The notes beneath the pieces were generated by a model. It saw only the letters and a program-made list of their open reading frames with translations. It searched no databases and was not told where the DNA came from. Shown piece after piece: positions 45,604 through 57,820 of a stretch of 64,000 bases of DNA. Position 1 is the first letter of the stretch. Each line of letters opens with the position of its first letter. The stretch is from the NCBI RefSeq assembly GCF_026914265.1, contig NC_069124.1, forward strand, positions 72,402,402 through 72,466,401, given 5' to 3'. The translations under genes and the position numbers were made by a program. The stretch is from Mya arenaria (taxonomy: Eukaryota; Mollusca; Bivalvia; Myida; Myidae).

Positions 45604-46302
45604 ATCAATTTGCAAACAAATCGAGTTTTGCAGACAAATGGAAATTGTTAACAAACGTGTTGTTGGTTATTTAGATAAAATAGAAAAAAAAAATACGTTT
45701 TTGTTTTCTAACAAAAATTCACTTGATATTTCTCCATTAAAAAAACATGTTTCTTTCGTAATTTGGTAAGAAACCTTTCTGTTCAAGTATTTCCTACAAA
45801 ACACTGTTTTGTAATTGTTTTTGTCAATTCACAACGATCGAGGATTTAATGAATTTATTCGTTAAGACTAAATATTCTTGCATTGGAACTATATAACACT
45901 TTTCTGTTTATAGTGCAACAGTAACCCTAAGGTTTAGCTATGTGGCATTCAGCTTTGCGCTTTTTTATTGGTATAATTATCAGTTTATGTTTAAATGTTG
46001 CCGTTTTCTGATTTTTTCCTTCACATTATGGAAGAGGCAGGCGCGCGTTTCAATGACCCTGTCAATGATATATTACCTTCCAGCTGTATGATTGGCATCA
46101 TTAACTGTCAAAGCGATTAAGAAGTCAGCTATTTTTGAGATTTCGGTAATAAAGACATTGGATGATATGAAGTCAAATATTTGGAATTGTTGCCAAAAAC
46201 AAAACGTTATGTTTGATATTCTCCTGATGCAATAATCAGTAAATCACTGTACATCTGAATTAACTTTCATGATTGTTTAAGGCTTTCTCTGTGTTATGAT
46301 AG
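45604..46302 (+). repeat. Segmental duplication, copy C, right block middle
   Basis: Matches copy A 14187-15000, copy D 53100-53840 and, from 46050, copy B 38800-39130. The foldback element follows directly. Confidence 0.75.
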
Positions 46303-47500
46303 CACGACGTGTAATCATTGGAGCCATAACATTTTGTTATGTGTTGAAAATGCTCCAACGCGTCTTCCGTTATAGTGCCAATGAGTGGAATATGGATGTA
46401 AACAGTGAGTATGGTTTCTTATTTTTCATTTTTAGAGGTTTATTCGAGTAAATTAAAAAAAAATGGAGAATGTAGTTCCACATAGGAATGGCCACGAGTT
46501 GTTCTAAATGTAAAAGTTCTGAATAAAATTTAATATCTGATCGTTTAGAACTTGCATAACTTGCTAGACGTTAATGTTGACAACGTTAAAATCTGGATTT
46601 TTGTGAGAATTGTTCTCGTACCTTAGGTTTAAGCATTTTCTTTACATGTGTGTGGCTTTTTATTGACAAAAGGTTGACGCGTTACAAATTTTAGAACTTT
46701 ATTTGTTATACTTGCTGCCCTATGCTCGATTTTCTGAACGTTGTGGTGCCAATGAATAGGTTGTGGTGCTCATGAATAGTAATTTAGTACACAATCGTTA
46801 GATTTTTGCCTTATATTACCTTGAAATACAGAATTAGAATTACGAAGACCATTTGCTATCAAGTATTAATTTATTAGACACCAAATGAACCTTAAAGTCC
46901 GCGAAGCAGTTTGGTAGTAGGTCATGCTTTAAAAAGATCGAAAATGATATTAATTCAGTTAATTGTTAATTTTCTGTTATGAAATTGCTACAGTTTTTTC
47001 ACAATTCGTTTCCTACTAAATTACTATTCATGTGCACCACAACCTATTCATTGGCACCACAACGTTAAAATAATCGAGCATAGTGCAGCAAGTATAACAA
47101 ATAAAGTTCTAAAATTTGTAACGCGGCAACCTTTTGTCAATAAAAAAGCCACACACATGTAAAGAAAATGCTTAAACTTAAAGTACGAGGGATTTTCTCA
47201 CGAAAATCCAGATGTTTACGTTGTCAACACTAACGTCTTGCAAGTTATGCAAGTTCTAGACAATCAGATATTAAATTTTATTCAGAACTTTTACATTTAG
47301 AACAACTCGTGGCCATTCCTATGTGGAACTACATTCTCCATTTTTTTTTATTTACTCGTATTAACCTCTAAAAATGAAAAATAAGAAACCATACTCACTG
47401 TTTACACCCATATTCTACTCATTGGCACTATAACGGAAGACGCGTTGGAGCATTTTCAACACATAACAAAATGTTATGGCTCCAATGATTACACGGCGTG
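46303..47500. mobile_element. 1.2-kb foldback element, 490-bp arms
   Basis: The left arm (46303-46793) and right arm (47011-47500) are complementary over their whole length with only scattered mismatches and small indels. The 217-bp centre is unpaired. The tips read CACGACGTGTAATCATTGG and, on the other strand, CACGCCGTGTAATCATTGG. Flanks GATAG and TATAG suggest a 5-bp target duplication with one change. A 20-bp motif, 'gttgtggtgccaatgaatag', is doubled near the inner end of each arm. Copy B (about 39150-39250) lacks it. There is no ORF of note, so it is non-autonomous; its superfamily is unassigned. The closeness of the arms suggests youth or repair between arms. Confidence 0.93.
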
Positions 47501-47788
47501 TATAGAGAAAACCTGTATTTCAATCATAAAGTAATACCAGGTTCTTTGCACAATTGTGTGGGACTCTTTACCCATGGTCGGTGAATCTTCACCAGGAGCG
47601 TTCAACATATTTAAAGGTGCCTTAGATGATGTTGATGTCTGCGATCAATTAATATGGAGCATTTCGATACAAGTTTAATATGGATAATCAACTTAGTCTC
47701 AGCAAACGTCACTTTTAGAACACCCAACCTATAGTGCAAACACTATTTCACCTGAAATAGCCTTGTTTCAGACCCAACTCGAATTACT
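47501..47788 (+). repeat. Segmental duplication, copy C, after the foldback
   Basis: 47540-47660 matches copy B 39250-39370 ('tttgcacaattgtgtgggac', 'ggtgaatcttcaccag'). The rest was not matched. Confidence 0.6.
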
Positions 47789-48219
47789 CAGTGTGTGTAT
47801 ATACCACGTGATAAATTACGAAATGCAGTGTCAGAAAGTAATATTTTGCTTCGAATGATGATTTAAAGCAAAGATAATATTTCTTTTTCTTCACCATTTA
47901 AATGCAGCAAAGGGCAGTCTATGCCGCTTTAAACACTTAGACAAACCTTTTTTTTATCAAAAAAATGTTTTGGCAATCCTCCATCAGGCGGCGGTTTTGT
48001 TATAAGGTTTGTCGTAGTGTTTGAAGAAACTCAATTCTAAACCAAACTGTAGTAAAACACGGAAAGAGTGATTATGTAAGAGGCGTATACTCGCCATGAT
48101 TCATTTAAAATGGTGAATAAATACTAAAGTTACCTTTGTTTAAAGTCTTCATTTGAAACAAAATATTACCTTCCAACGTAGCATTCATGACGTAAATATC
48201 ACGTGGTATACACACACTG
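47789..48219. mobile_element. Complete MITE, CAGTGTGTGTA termini
   Basis: The left tip CAGTGTGTGTATATACCACG is mirrored at the right by the complement of CGTGGTATACACACACTG. The arms continue through 'gataaattacg' against 'gatatttacg' and on to 'aatattttg' on both sides, about 60 bp. The interior matches the truncated copy at 8423-8860. No ORF was found and no clear target duplication was identified. Confidence 0.85.
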
Positions 48220-49695
48220 TTAATTTTAATCACTAAGATTGTGTGTAAAACACTTCTTTTCTAATCAAGTATCGCCGATGGCATCAACTAGTATTGAAAC
48301 TTAAATATTTCATGTCAAATACATTTATAAAAATGGTCACTAAATACGGTAAATGCAGTTTGAGAAATACACATTAAGCACAATGTATTTGTACCAAAAA
48401 AATATTTTCAAAAGTAAATATTCAAAATCAAGATTGCATTCAAATTGTTCACATATAAACCATTATGCTTTACGGCAATCAAATTGCACACACAGATGCT
48501 AAGCTATAGTATAAACCAGGGTTACAACTTCGGCTCAATTATGAAATGTAAAAAGCTCTGGAAAACTGTGCCAACCACGCCCAAGCAACGATGTTAAACA
48601 AATATTGCACATATGCGGTGTATTTTCAATATCACATATAGAACGACATCAAATTTAATGCACGTAAACAAATAATGTACATAAAACTGAACTGTTTATG
48701 TTAAGCACACATAACGCTTGAAATGTTTAACGGCGCAAACAAAGTCCTAAATCATGGGATGCAAAGTCCCTTGGGGTTTGAACTGTCTGGCATTTTTGGC
48801 GTGAATTACGACAGCGGCCACTTCATTCGTTTAAAACAATACAGAAATAAGAATTGGACACGATAGTTTCCGTCTCTAAAGTTGATGTCAACGTTGAAAT
48901 TGTTGCTTCAACTGAAACGAAACTAATGTAACTATTGACAGAGATACTTGTTGTATACGGTTTGTTTAAACTGTATCGACATTTTGTCATCTTCCTCAGC
49001 AATTTTATCTGGTCCTCTACAAATATTAGAAAAAACCTACATACGTATATACTTTTGCCATTCGCATTTGATTGAAAGAGACTCCTACACGTATTTGTCT
49101 GAAATATGACATTAACAACAAACAATATATACATTGTCCAAGAAAAATATCAACTTTTAAGTATAGATATCATCAAAAAAGAACGGTGGTGTGGGAAATG
49201 TTGACTAAATAAATGAATGTTATCGCTGCCACATAAAAACCTCGAGTGGTTAACCGACCACACCTTTAACCTTCTTATATACCACAGCATAAAAACCTCG
49301 TGCATTCCCACCAATATCCTTCCGCAAACCGTCTCAACACTCAAGCAGACGACAAATCGTCATTTTGTTTTTAAACAAATTCTTATTCCTCTACTTTGCG
49401 TGCCTAGCGAGCTATTTTTGCAATGTAGTACTACTTGCGGGCATTATGCCGCAAATAAAATGGACTGGTTTTACTAGAGTCAGGAACTGTTATTTCATTT
49501 CATAAGGGGAAAAAATACCAAACAGTTCTCGACAACTTAGAGAAGGTTGTGTGCTGAAGATGGAGAACGTTTCCATTAAGGAGTATGGAACATATGAACT
49601 TTCGAAACACAGGTCATCAATATTAAGCAAAGGTTTAGTTTTGTATTATTTCGTTCTCGGTTAGGTCATAATGCTGTAGTTTCAAACTTCCCAAG
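48220..49695. other. Gene-free stretch, nothing recognised
   Basis: Opposed small ORFs (a 103-residue minus frame at 48823-49134 and overlapping plus and minus frames near 49150-49477) have no motif and no counterpart in copies A or D. Confidence 0.4.
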
Positions 49696-49699
49696 TAAA

Positions 49700-51400
49700 C
49701 ATTTTGAGTTGGTGTCTTGCAAACAAGCAAAACCCTTAAAGGATGTCTTTTCTTCACGTTGAACGTATTATTTTGTGAGTATGATTATCGTCGTACATAC
49801 TGGTTGCGATGTCTTGTTTTATGATATTGCAAAACGCAAACAATTGTGTTTGGTCAATTATGCCATTTGAGAGGCTTATTTTCTTAAAATGACAATTGCT
49901 TGCGTTTTGTATCAAATATATGTTCTGAGTCTACTATTATTAAGCAAACACTTCACAATCTGATTCATTTCAATAACTTTAATGAAACGAGACAATTTGC
50001 GAACAGGGACGAATCCTTCTCAGAATCGTAATGTTTATGATGTCTGTTGTATTGAAAAGGAGAGCTGTGTCTGTCAGTTCGCCCTATAAACAAAATTATG
50101 GATTTCATTTTGCAGCGGAAACCTCACTTATGTAAAGAGGATGGTTACATAAGTAAATTGCAGAAAATAATGAAAACCACTAAAGTTTTATAGGCATCGG
50201 AGAGAGAGTATATTTCTTCAAATACCCGAAACCTTGAACGTTAGTTAAGTAAGTGGTCCAGTTTTCCGTTACTTACCATGGGATTGGCCAATTCAGAGAC
50301 ATAATAAGACACCTCAGTAAGTCTCTATCCGATTTAATTTCACCTACTTGTTAAGCCCTTTCTTTTCTCTAGTGTTTGCTCGACATCCACATACTTGCTG
50401 AGTTTTGTGTATGTGTAAGTTGACGTCATGCGGGTGTCACTTGATGTGCCCTGGCAGACCGAGCCTGCGCTTGTTCGATACGCGAAGGCATAACGAATAA
50501 GAAATTAAACAACGAGAAATTTACATATAATGCATTATTTAAACTGTGCGCCATCAGTAGTTCCGCTAAAGGCAGTGAATCAAACAAATCGTATGACATA
50601 CGGTGACCGTGAGTATTCAATGTGCTGCCTGTCAGTGCCTCCAAAACAATTTATAAAATTTGTTTCGCTTAATTCTTATATGAAATCTTTTTTTATCATT
50701 GGTTTCTGTTATCATCTCAAAAGGTCAATTTTTCCCGTTTGGTATCATAGAGAGTAAAAACATAAAGTTAATTTAACGTGAGAAATGTAATGTGTCGGTC
50801 TGTTACTATGTTCAACAGGCGTTGCTGTTTTCGTGACGCCATGTAGTTTAGATACAACTGGTTTCGATATACGGTATCACCTCACTTTAGCACTATTACA
50901 GCCATTGTTTCACATCATGCTTTCTGGTGATTACCACATCAGACACATTACTTTTAGTTAAGTGTGGATGTCTTCTATAATAGCCAAAGGTTGATGTGGT
51001 GGTTAGAGTGCATGGTATCTTGTCCTTAATGTAGCTATTGATTCCATGTGTATATGTTGTATAGGATAATGGCTTTGCAGTGTAATTTATACATGGAAAT
51101 GTGTTAACGTCAACTTAATTAAAAATAAGATACTCTTAAAAAATCACGAAACCGATTGTATAACCCATCTAAAATCGTATGTTGCTTATTAGCAAATAAT
51201 ATTTTGGTTATACTGTTAAAAGAATGAGCTTTTTCAATGATATATTGGATTTCTTAATCGAAGACCCTGTTAAGAGACACAACGTTCATGCCTAGCAAGC
51301 ATTAAAAAGAAACACACAACGTCACAAAACTAAACAAATGACAGACTACACGTACATCAAATATATTTAGAATTTCATATGCAGGGGACGCCTTCGAACC
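49700..51400 (+). repeat. Segmental duplication, copy C, right block end
   Basis: Matches copy A 15660-17150 and copy D 54900-56950 ('ttaagcaaacacttcacaatctg', 'gcgaacagggacgaatcct', 'agcggaaacctcact', 'cggtgaccgtgag.attcaatg', 'cggtatcacctcact'). At 51290-51400 a short stretch resembles family R1. Confidence 0.72.
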
Positions 51401-52875
51401 TCCTTGTTTACTGACTTTTATATGAAAAAAGTCAACGAGAGTCGAATACGACATTCCGGATCAAAATGCAGTACTAATAACTCTTAATTATATACATTAC
51501 TGTTAACAGCACATATTTTCATTATAAATTTAATTTTAACGACGCACTGTTTTGTTTGATTACGTGATTTTAGCATCGCGCAACAATACTTGTTATGAAA
51601 TGACGTCACAAGATGGAATACGGCCGTATTGTACTGGAGTGGAATACAGACTACCGTATTTTGTGACATGTATTGAGTGTGGATTTATGATGGGTATATA
51701 ATAAGAACTACTTAAGGATTAAAATTCGACATGTTGCGCAACATGTCGAATTTTAATAGTTATATTTACATTTATTTCAATCTACATTCCTGTAAAATAA
51801 AAAGATTATTCAAGAGCATTTCTCTTTTTTCTTTCTCTCGTTGTTCTCAACCGTGGGTAAATTAGAACAGCTATCGTAATCTAATTTTATACAACAATGA
51901 TTGTGCAGATAAGATATTTTCTTATTTATATGTTTAATTTCTATATTTTCAAGGACAAGTATATTATAAATACGTATTTTGACTGTATTACAACTAGAAA
52001 AATACAACTTGAGTTATGAAAAATTAACAATAACAAGAAAACAACAAAAATATCGCCACCTACAAAATTCTCAAACAAAATATCTCGCGATAATACGCGA
52101 TACTAGCGTTTGTTGGTCACGAGTTTTCAAATTGGAGAGAAATTCCAGTCAATTTACTTGCTATTTTGAGGAATCAGTTGGTGTATGAATCATGTTTGAA
52201 TACAGTGTTGGACAAACCAGCAAGTGCATTGTCATTTCTTTGGAAGTTAATATTCAATTTGGATAAAACGACAGTGAGGGTAGATCCCCGGGGTAACGTG
52301 AACTTTCGCGGAAGGAAAGCCAGAGTACGCGAGAAGACTATGTTTGAACAGAGCTCCATCTGCAGGACTTTGCTGGGTGCACTACAATATGTTATTGTTT
52401 CATTTCCTCGATTTCATGTTTTGTCAGATGCTTTATTTTTACCAAATGTCAATTCCAAATTCCGAAATAAGTCGTTATCATTGTCATTGAATATTTCTTC
52501 AACTGTTCCATACATCATGAAATCATCTACATTAAAATCAAATTATCGTTGCTTATTTTGTTTTAACTGCTTTTCTGCAGATTTTAGTTTTGCAGGTTGC
52601 CAATAATTTTACTACGAATTCATTGAAAAAAATAGTTCCGTAGTAAATATGCCCCACCCGTTAGTATTAATGCGCCCAATGACAGGACAGAAGTATCGAA
52701 CAGATGCACGCGATTTCGATGCGAAATGTCATTGCACTTTATACAGAAATAATGTGAAATTGATCAACAACAACCATCATTAAGGAATGAAGTGTTAATG
52801 TAAATATATACTCGTACATGTACATGTAAGGTGATATTTTAGCCTCTATTGGTTTCAAGACGATAACCTCAAAAT
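51401..52875. other. Segment between copies C and D, unplaced
   Basis: No partner in the other copies. It contains the 40-bp palindrome and, at 52166-52606, a 146-codon plus-strand ORF. That ORF crosses a patch richer in G and C (52260-52380) with 'DPRGNVNFRGRKARVREKT' in its middle. The opposite strand is also open there. Splice-like sites on the minus strand ('cctgcag' then 'atggagctc') would permit an exon, but nothing supports either reading. I do not call a gene. Confidence 0.35.
51718..51757. other. Perfect 40-bp palindrome
   Basis: Two 20-base arms with no spacer and no mismatch: ATTAAAATTCGACATGTTGC followed at once by its own complement. It would extrude as a cruciform. No second copy occurs in the window. 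Confidence 0.97.
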
Positions 52876-52879
52876 ATTT

Positions 52880-53860
52880 GCTGTTTGTCTAAGTTTGTTT
52901 CTTTGCAATTGAACAATACCGTTGTGCGAAAGCACTGCATCAATGGTTAAACATGCTTTATGTGGACACGAGAGCTCATTCAATTGAATCCTTAAATCGC
53001 GAATAAAAGGCATCGCTCATTTTCCGATTTGTAACTTAAACGGTGCTGTTGTTTCTTTAACAAAAATAGATTAATGGTTTGCATATGGTTGTTGGGCTAC
53101 AATGTAAAAATATATATATAAATGATATCACATCAATGTCTAGAAAACGATTTATGAAAATAGAATAATAATGAAAATTTATGCAAATGCTTATTTATTA
53201 TAATGCTAGTATTTCACTTTGTGCTTTTCTATGGACAAAACTGTGTGTCATTCGTTATTTAGTAATATATTGTTTCGATAGAGTAATCTCCGTAATTACT
53301 CCTTACAGAAGATACTCGCTGCAATATCTTAATTGAGGAATGTTATACTTATATTTATACTTAGGTCTATTGTCTCTTGTTATCAACCTATATAACTATT
53401 TTTTGTACATAGTGCAAATATAAGCGTGTGTCATTTGAATTATTTGGATTAATTATCAGTTTGTACTTATATGTTATTGTGCTGCTCCTGCTGTTAGGGT
53501 GTTGAGCTTTTCTTCAAAATAACTGATTCAGGCAATGGTGCATAACGTTCAAGCTGTTTGATTGGCATCATTAACAGTCAAAACGATTTGAGAAGCCAGA
53601 TGTATTGAGGTTTTGTTCATACCGAAAATTCTTCAGTATAATTATGAGGTCAAGTATTTGGAAACCTTGCCAAATATCAAAAGTCTGTAAATACAATTTG
53701 GAAACTTAATAATACTGTTTATTATCTGTTATTGCTGATTTGTATATCCGCCTGGAAATTAGATGCCTTGTTATCAGAAACAAAGTAATATACTTCTGAT
53801 ACAATGATCAGTAAATTCCCTCTATGTTTGAAGTAATTGGCATACTTGTATAACGTTATT
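52880..53860 (+). repeat. Segmental duplication, copy D, first block
   Basis: Matches copy A 14100-15040 and copy C 44820-46260 ('gacacgagag', 'gtgtcattcgttatt.agt', 'attatcagttt', 'ctgtttgattggcatcattaac', 'tatatccgcctggaaatta'). Confidence 0.72.
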
Positions 53861-54899
53861 GAGGTTTTATGCAATGGGAATTTTTATGAGTTTTTTTAAA
53901 AGCAAGCATCAAAACGAAAATGTTTTCCATTGGATTTTCTGAAGAGAAAACCAGACGATATGACTTCAATGTTATTTTATTGCTGCTCTCTAATTGAAGA
54001 GACAAAACGTCATTTGGCAAAGAATATAGAACATTTTTCACAAACATGTTCTATTCCCTTTACCTTGACCTTGAAAACTTTATGTCGAAAACTTTCAACA
54101 ATGAAGATAGAACGATTAATTCCTAATGTTAAAGATTTTTCAACACGTTTGTAATATCAAGTGCAAGGTTGTTATTGTTTTCTTTGTACAAACCTAAAAG
54201 TATTTAAACAATTGAGCGGGGACATTAACCCATTTTTGTAAATACTCATCAGGTGCGTCGATCTATTTACATGTAATTAACAAGTACAAGGTGACAGTAC
54301 TATGAATGAGTAGGTAATTATGTCAATAGTATAAAGTATAAAGAGGTATATATACAGATTTGATACAACTGAAGCCAGATGGGTAGGCGTCAGTTGGAAA
54401 GCTCATTTCCGCTTACATTAGGGACGCTCACCGTGGTGGCCGTAAAGCACCACATAAACTTCAAGCCGCACTGGGACGTATCCACACATAACGTAAAACG
54501 GAAGATATTGGTATGCATGAGATTCAGATAGCATCCAAGAATCGCACTGTTTGGCTAACGCTCAACGCAGTCGGTACTTTTCTCCATATAAAAACATTAC
54601 AGTTGAAATCTAAAATAACTGTATTGCAACGTCTGAAAAATAGACAGATTTCGCAATGAACAGAGACTGATCCCTTAGTCAAGAAAGGGCATTACAATCA
54701 CTGGACAGTTTCCCAGCCTCAGAGACGGATTTCCAGCTTAAATACATAGATCACCAGCAGCATTCAAACGTTAAGTTTCGTATTGTTTTCTTTTCGGTAT
54801 AGTAAACAAGTCATTTCCAGTCGTGAAATACCGTCTACCATCCAAATGACAAGCTGTTAGTCTGCCTATAGGAACGAAACAACTGCATTTTCTTTAAAC
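53861..54899. other. Gene-free stretch within copy D
   Basis: A TATA-like 'ggtatatatacag' at 54348 is followed by sequence with balanced base use ('cgctcaccgtggtggccgta'). Each frame through it is stopped within about 45 codons, so I do not call a gene. Confidence 0.4.
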
Positions 54900-56400
54900 T
54901 TGTAATGTTGACTTTGCTTAATTATTATAATCTTAAGAATTGTGACATCTCTGCACATACTGACTGCGTTGTCTGAATTTGTTTTTTCGTGACTCTTGAA
55001 AAGCGGGCTCAAAGATGAACATGTGTTTTTGTTTATTATGCCTTTTCAGAGACAATATACAATTATTAGCATTGTTTATTTGTTTAAACTTATATTATTT
55101 AGCAAACACACCCCAGTCTGAATCTTTTCAGAACTGCTATAAACTATGATGAAAGGAGACAACTTGCGAACAGGGACGTATCATCCTCGGTTTTAATGAT
55201 GTCTAGGAAAGTCGTGTCTGCAACTTTGTCTGATAGGAAGAAAACAAGATGTTTAATTTCGTTGTTCAGCAGTAACCTCACGTATCAAATAGGTTAAGGA
55301 CAAAGTTAACATTGCAATAAATTACGTTAACAACAATATTTTTTTCTAAGGAAATTAAACTGAAGGTAGTAGAAACGTTTAAAGATGCACCCTTACTCCC
55401 AAATAAGATTGACCAAAGTTAATAATATTGTTTGGAATTCCAAACAGGATGAATAAATGTAAAAAAACAATGGTTCTTATGAAGGATATCGAGTTTAGTT
55501 TGAAATAAATGAACGTAAAACACAGTATTTTTACCTTATAAGACGATAGTAGACCACAGTAAATCTTTTAGCATTCACCAATCATTTTTTTGTGCTTGTT
55601 GCTAGTAAATTCACGGTTACAAATTTGTTATCAGTAGTTAATATTTTCCATAAATTTTAATGCATTATTTAGTAAGAAGGTTACGGTTTATCAGTCAAAA
55701 ATTATGTTTGTTATACATGTGTATGCATTGATTTTGAATAAGAGTGTCACTTTAAAATTATGAAGCGTTCATTTATGGTTTTGATTATTATTGACCAGTT
55801 TAGCAAGTCAAATCCGATTCAAATTTACCCACAGGCCCGTCTCTCGGCTAGCTGTGGTTCGTCATACATATCCGATGAGTTCTGTGATTGATAATTATGT
55901 TGACGTCATGTTGAATGACCCTCAGCGTGCGTTAGCATATCATTTCTACGCTTGTTTGGTTCGTAGTTTTACAGTCAATATAAAGTAAACAATGATAAAT
56001 TTATATGCATTTTGAGATCCTGAAATAGCTAAATGTTGGCCCGCTAAAGACTTGAATCTCACATATCTTCCAATATACGGTGACAATTAGAACTGATTTT
56101 ACCGCTCGTTACCGCCTAGAATCTCTCCAAGCACAAGTTAGGTCATTCGTCTAACTTAATCCTAAGGTGATTATACAAGTTTACCATTGGTATCGGTTAT
56201 CATCTCCTGCAACAATGTGTTCCGTTTGGTATTACAGATAATAAAAAAGATGGAATCCGATGATCTTTTTACGTTTCGTCTTCTTCGTGAAAACAGTTTT
56301 GATATCATGAGTGATTACGAAAGCAAGTCATACTCGATATTTTGGCGATGTATAAAACAGCCTGCACTCAAGACGCATTAGTAGAAACGACGTTTTAAGA
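54900..56400 (+). repeat. Segmental duplication, copy D, second block
   Basis: Matches copy A 15100-16650 and copy C 49730-50740 ('tatgtttgttatacat.tgtat', 'gcgaacagggacg', 'cagtaacctcacgta', 'aggcccgtctctc'). ORFs at 55791 and 56187 are not conserved in the other copies. Confidence 0.7.
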
Positions 56401-57820
56401 ACCAAACCTATGTGTGATGAAGACTTGTTACATAAACAGTATTGCATCTAATGTGCATTGTTTTTGATTGTATCATATCGATCAAATTATTGTTTTAATA
56501 TCGTAAAGATCAAATCATTGTTGCTATTTTGTTAATAATGTAAAGATCATAATATTGTTTTTATGTTGATAACATTGTACAGAATAGATACTGCTAATAA
56601 ATTTCAAATATGCAAAATAAATTGAACTGAAGGATGTAATTATTTTCACGTAAGGGTTCACTACCCAGACGTGGGGCGTCTGGGGAAAATAGCCACGCAA
56701 AGTTAAGAAATTCGAAATTATTCATGTGTTTAATGAAAGCTACAGCAAATGGCCAAGTTTAAATAGATGGGTTTTCGATCAATCTTCTATTGGAAAAGAA
56801 ATGTAATATGTCGGTCTTTAACTATGTTCAGCAGGCGTTAGTGATTGAAAAGCCCTTCGCGTGACACCATTTTGAAAGTAACCAACTGATTTCTGTGTTT
56901 CGTCTCATAAGCAATGTTTCATATCACGCCAACTGGTGATCACTGTTGAAATAATGCAGAAAAAATATTTAAAACTTCTAAAATAATCATTAAAAAGTTA
57001 ATTGTTTCTTAAAACAAATTAATTGTTTATAAGCAATTCCTTTAAATGAAAGGTGCCTTTTATTCCAGGTATTTAAAGGAATAATTATGGTGTATGGAAA
57101 CGCCATGTGGTAAAATGATGTCCCGGAATGAAATCCCAAATGGCTTAACAATCCATTTACACAGATTGATATTTTAAGTTGGTAAACTGCGATAAATGAC
57201 GCGATTACTGAGGCCCAGCAACAACCGGGTGCCATGTTGTGAGTGCATTTAAAAACACAGTTTGATATTATTTTGTAAGTGTTTTCAATATCGCCATATA
57301 ATTGCCGCCTTTGTTTGGGGGATAATACGACGTAATTCCTCAAATGATTGAACAGATACTAAGCCTACTTTGATGTGTACGCATCCAGATGGTGACAATT
57401 TACAGGAAAGCTGGCTTATAAAAACATACTATTGTTATTTGATATTTGTACGTCAGAAGTAATGTGCAAAGTGACTCAAAATATCCATGTGTCCAAAGTA
57501 CACAGTGGTGATTGTACTTTCAAAAAACGAAAAGTTATGTGTTTGTTAAAGTAGGAAAGTGGTGTTTGCTTGTACAAATTACCAAAAAATGAGATATTTC
57601 CATGACAAGTTTTAACCTGAGCCGCAAATGTTAAACAATAGGAACCTCATTATTTTGTCATTGGATTCACAAGGAGATAAAGTTTTAAGCTATGCTTTCG
57701 TTTCCATCCGATTCTATTTACTATTTGTAAATGTTCTAATTGTATTTAACGTTGGTTATGAAGTTATCGCTAATTTTTATGTCAACACATGTTGAATTTT
57801 CATCTCGAAAAACAGATAAA
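56401..57820. other. End of copy D, then unplaced sequence
   Basis: 56780-56950 still matches copies A and C ('gaaatgtaatatgtcggtct', 'gacaccattttgaaa.t.ac'). After that nothing is recognised up to the transposase. A 117-residue minus-strand frame (56990-57343) has no support. Confidence 0.45.

Noticed and set aside
54340-54560. A promoter and gene start after the TATA-like string
   Set aside because: All frames are stopped within about 45 codons and no splice sites rescue them.
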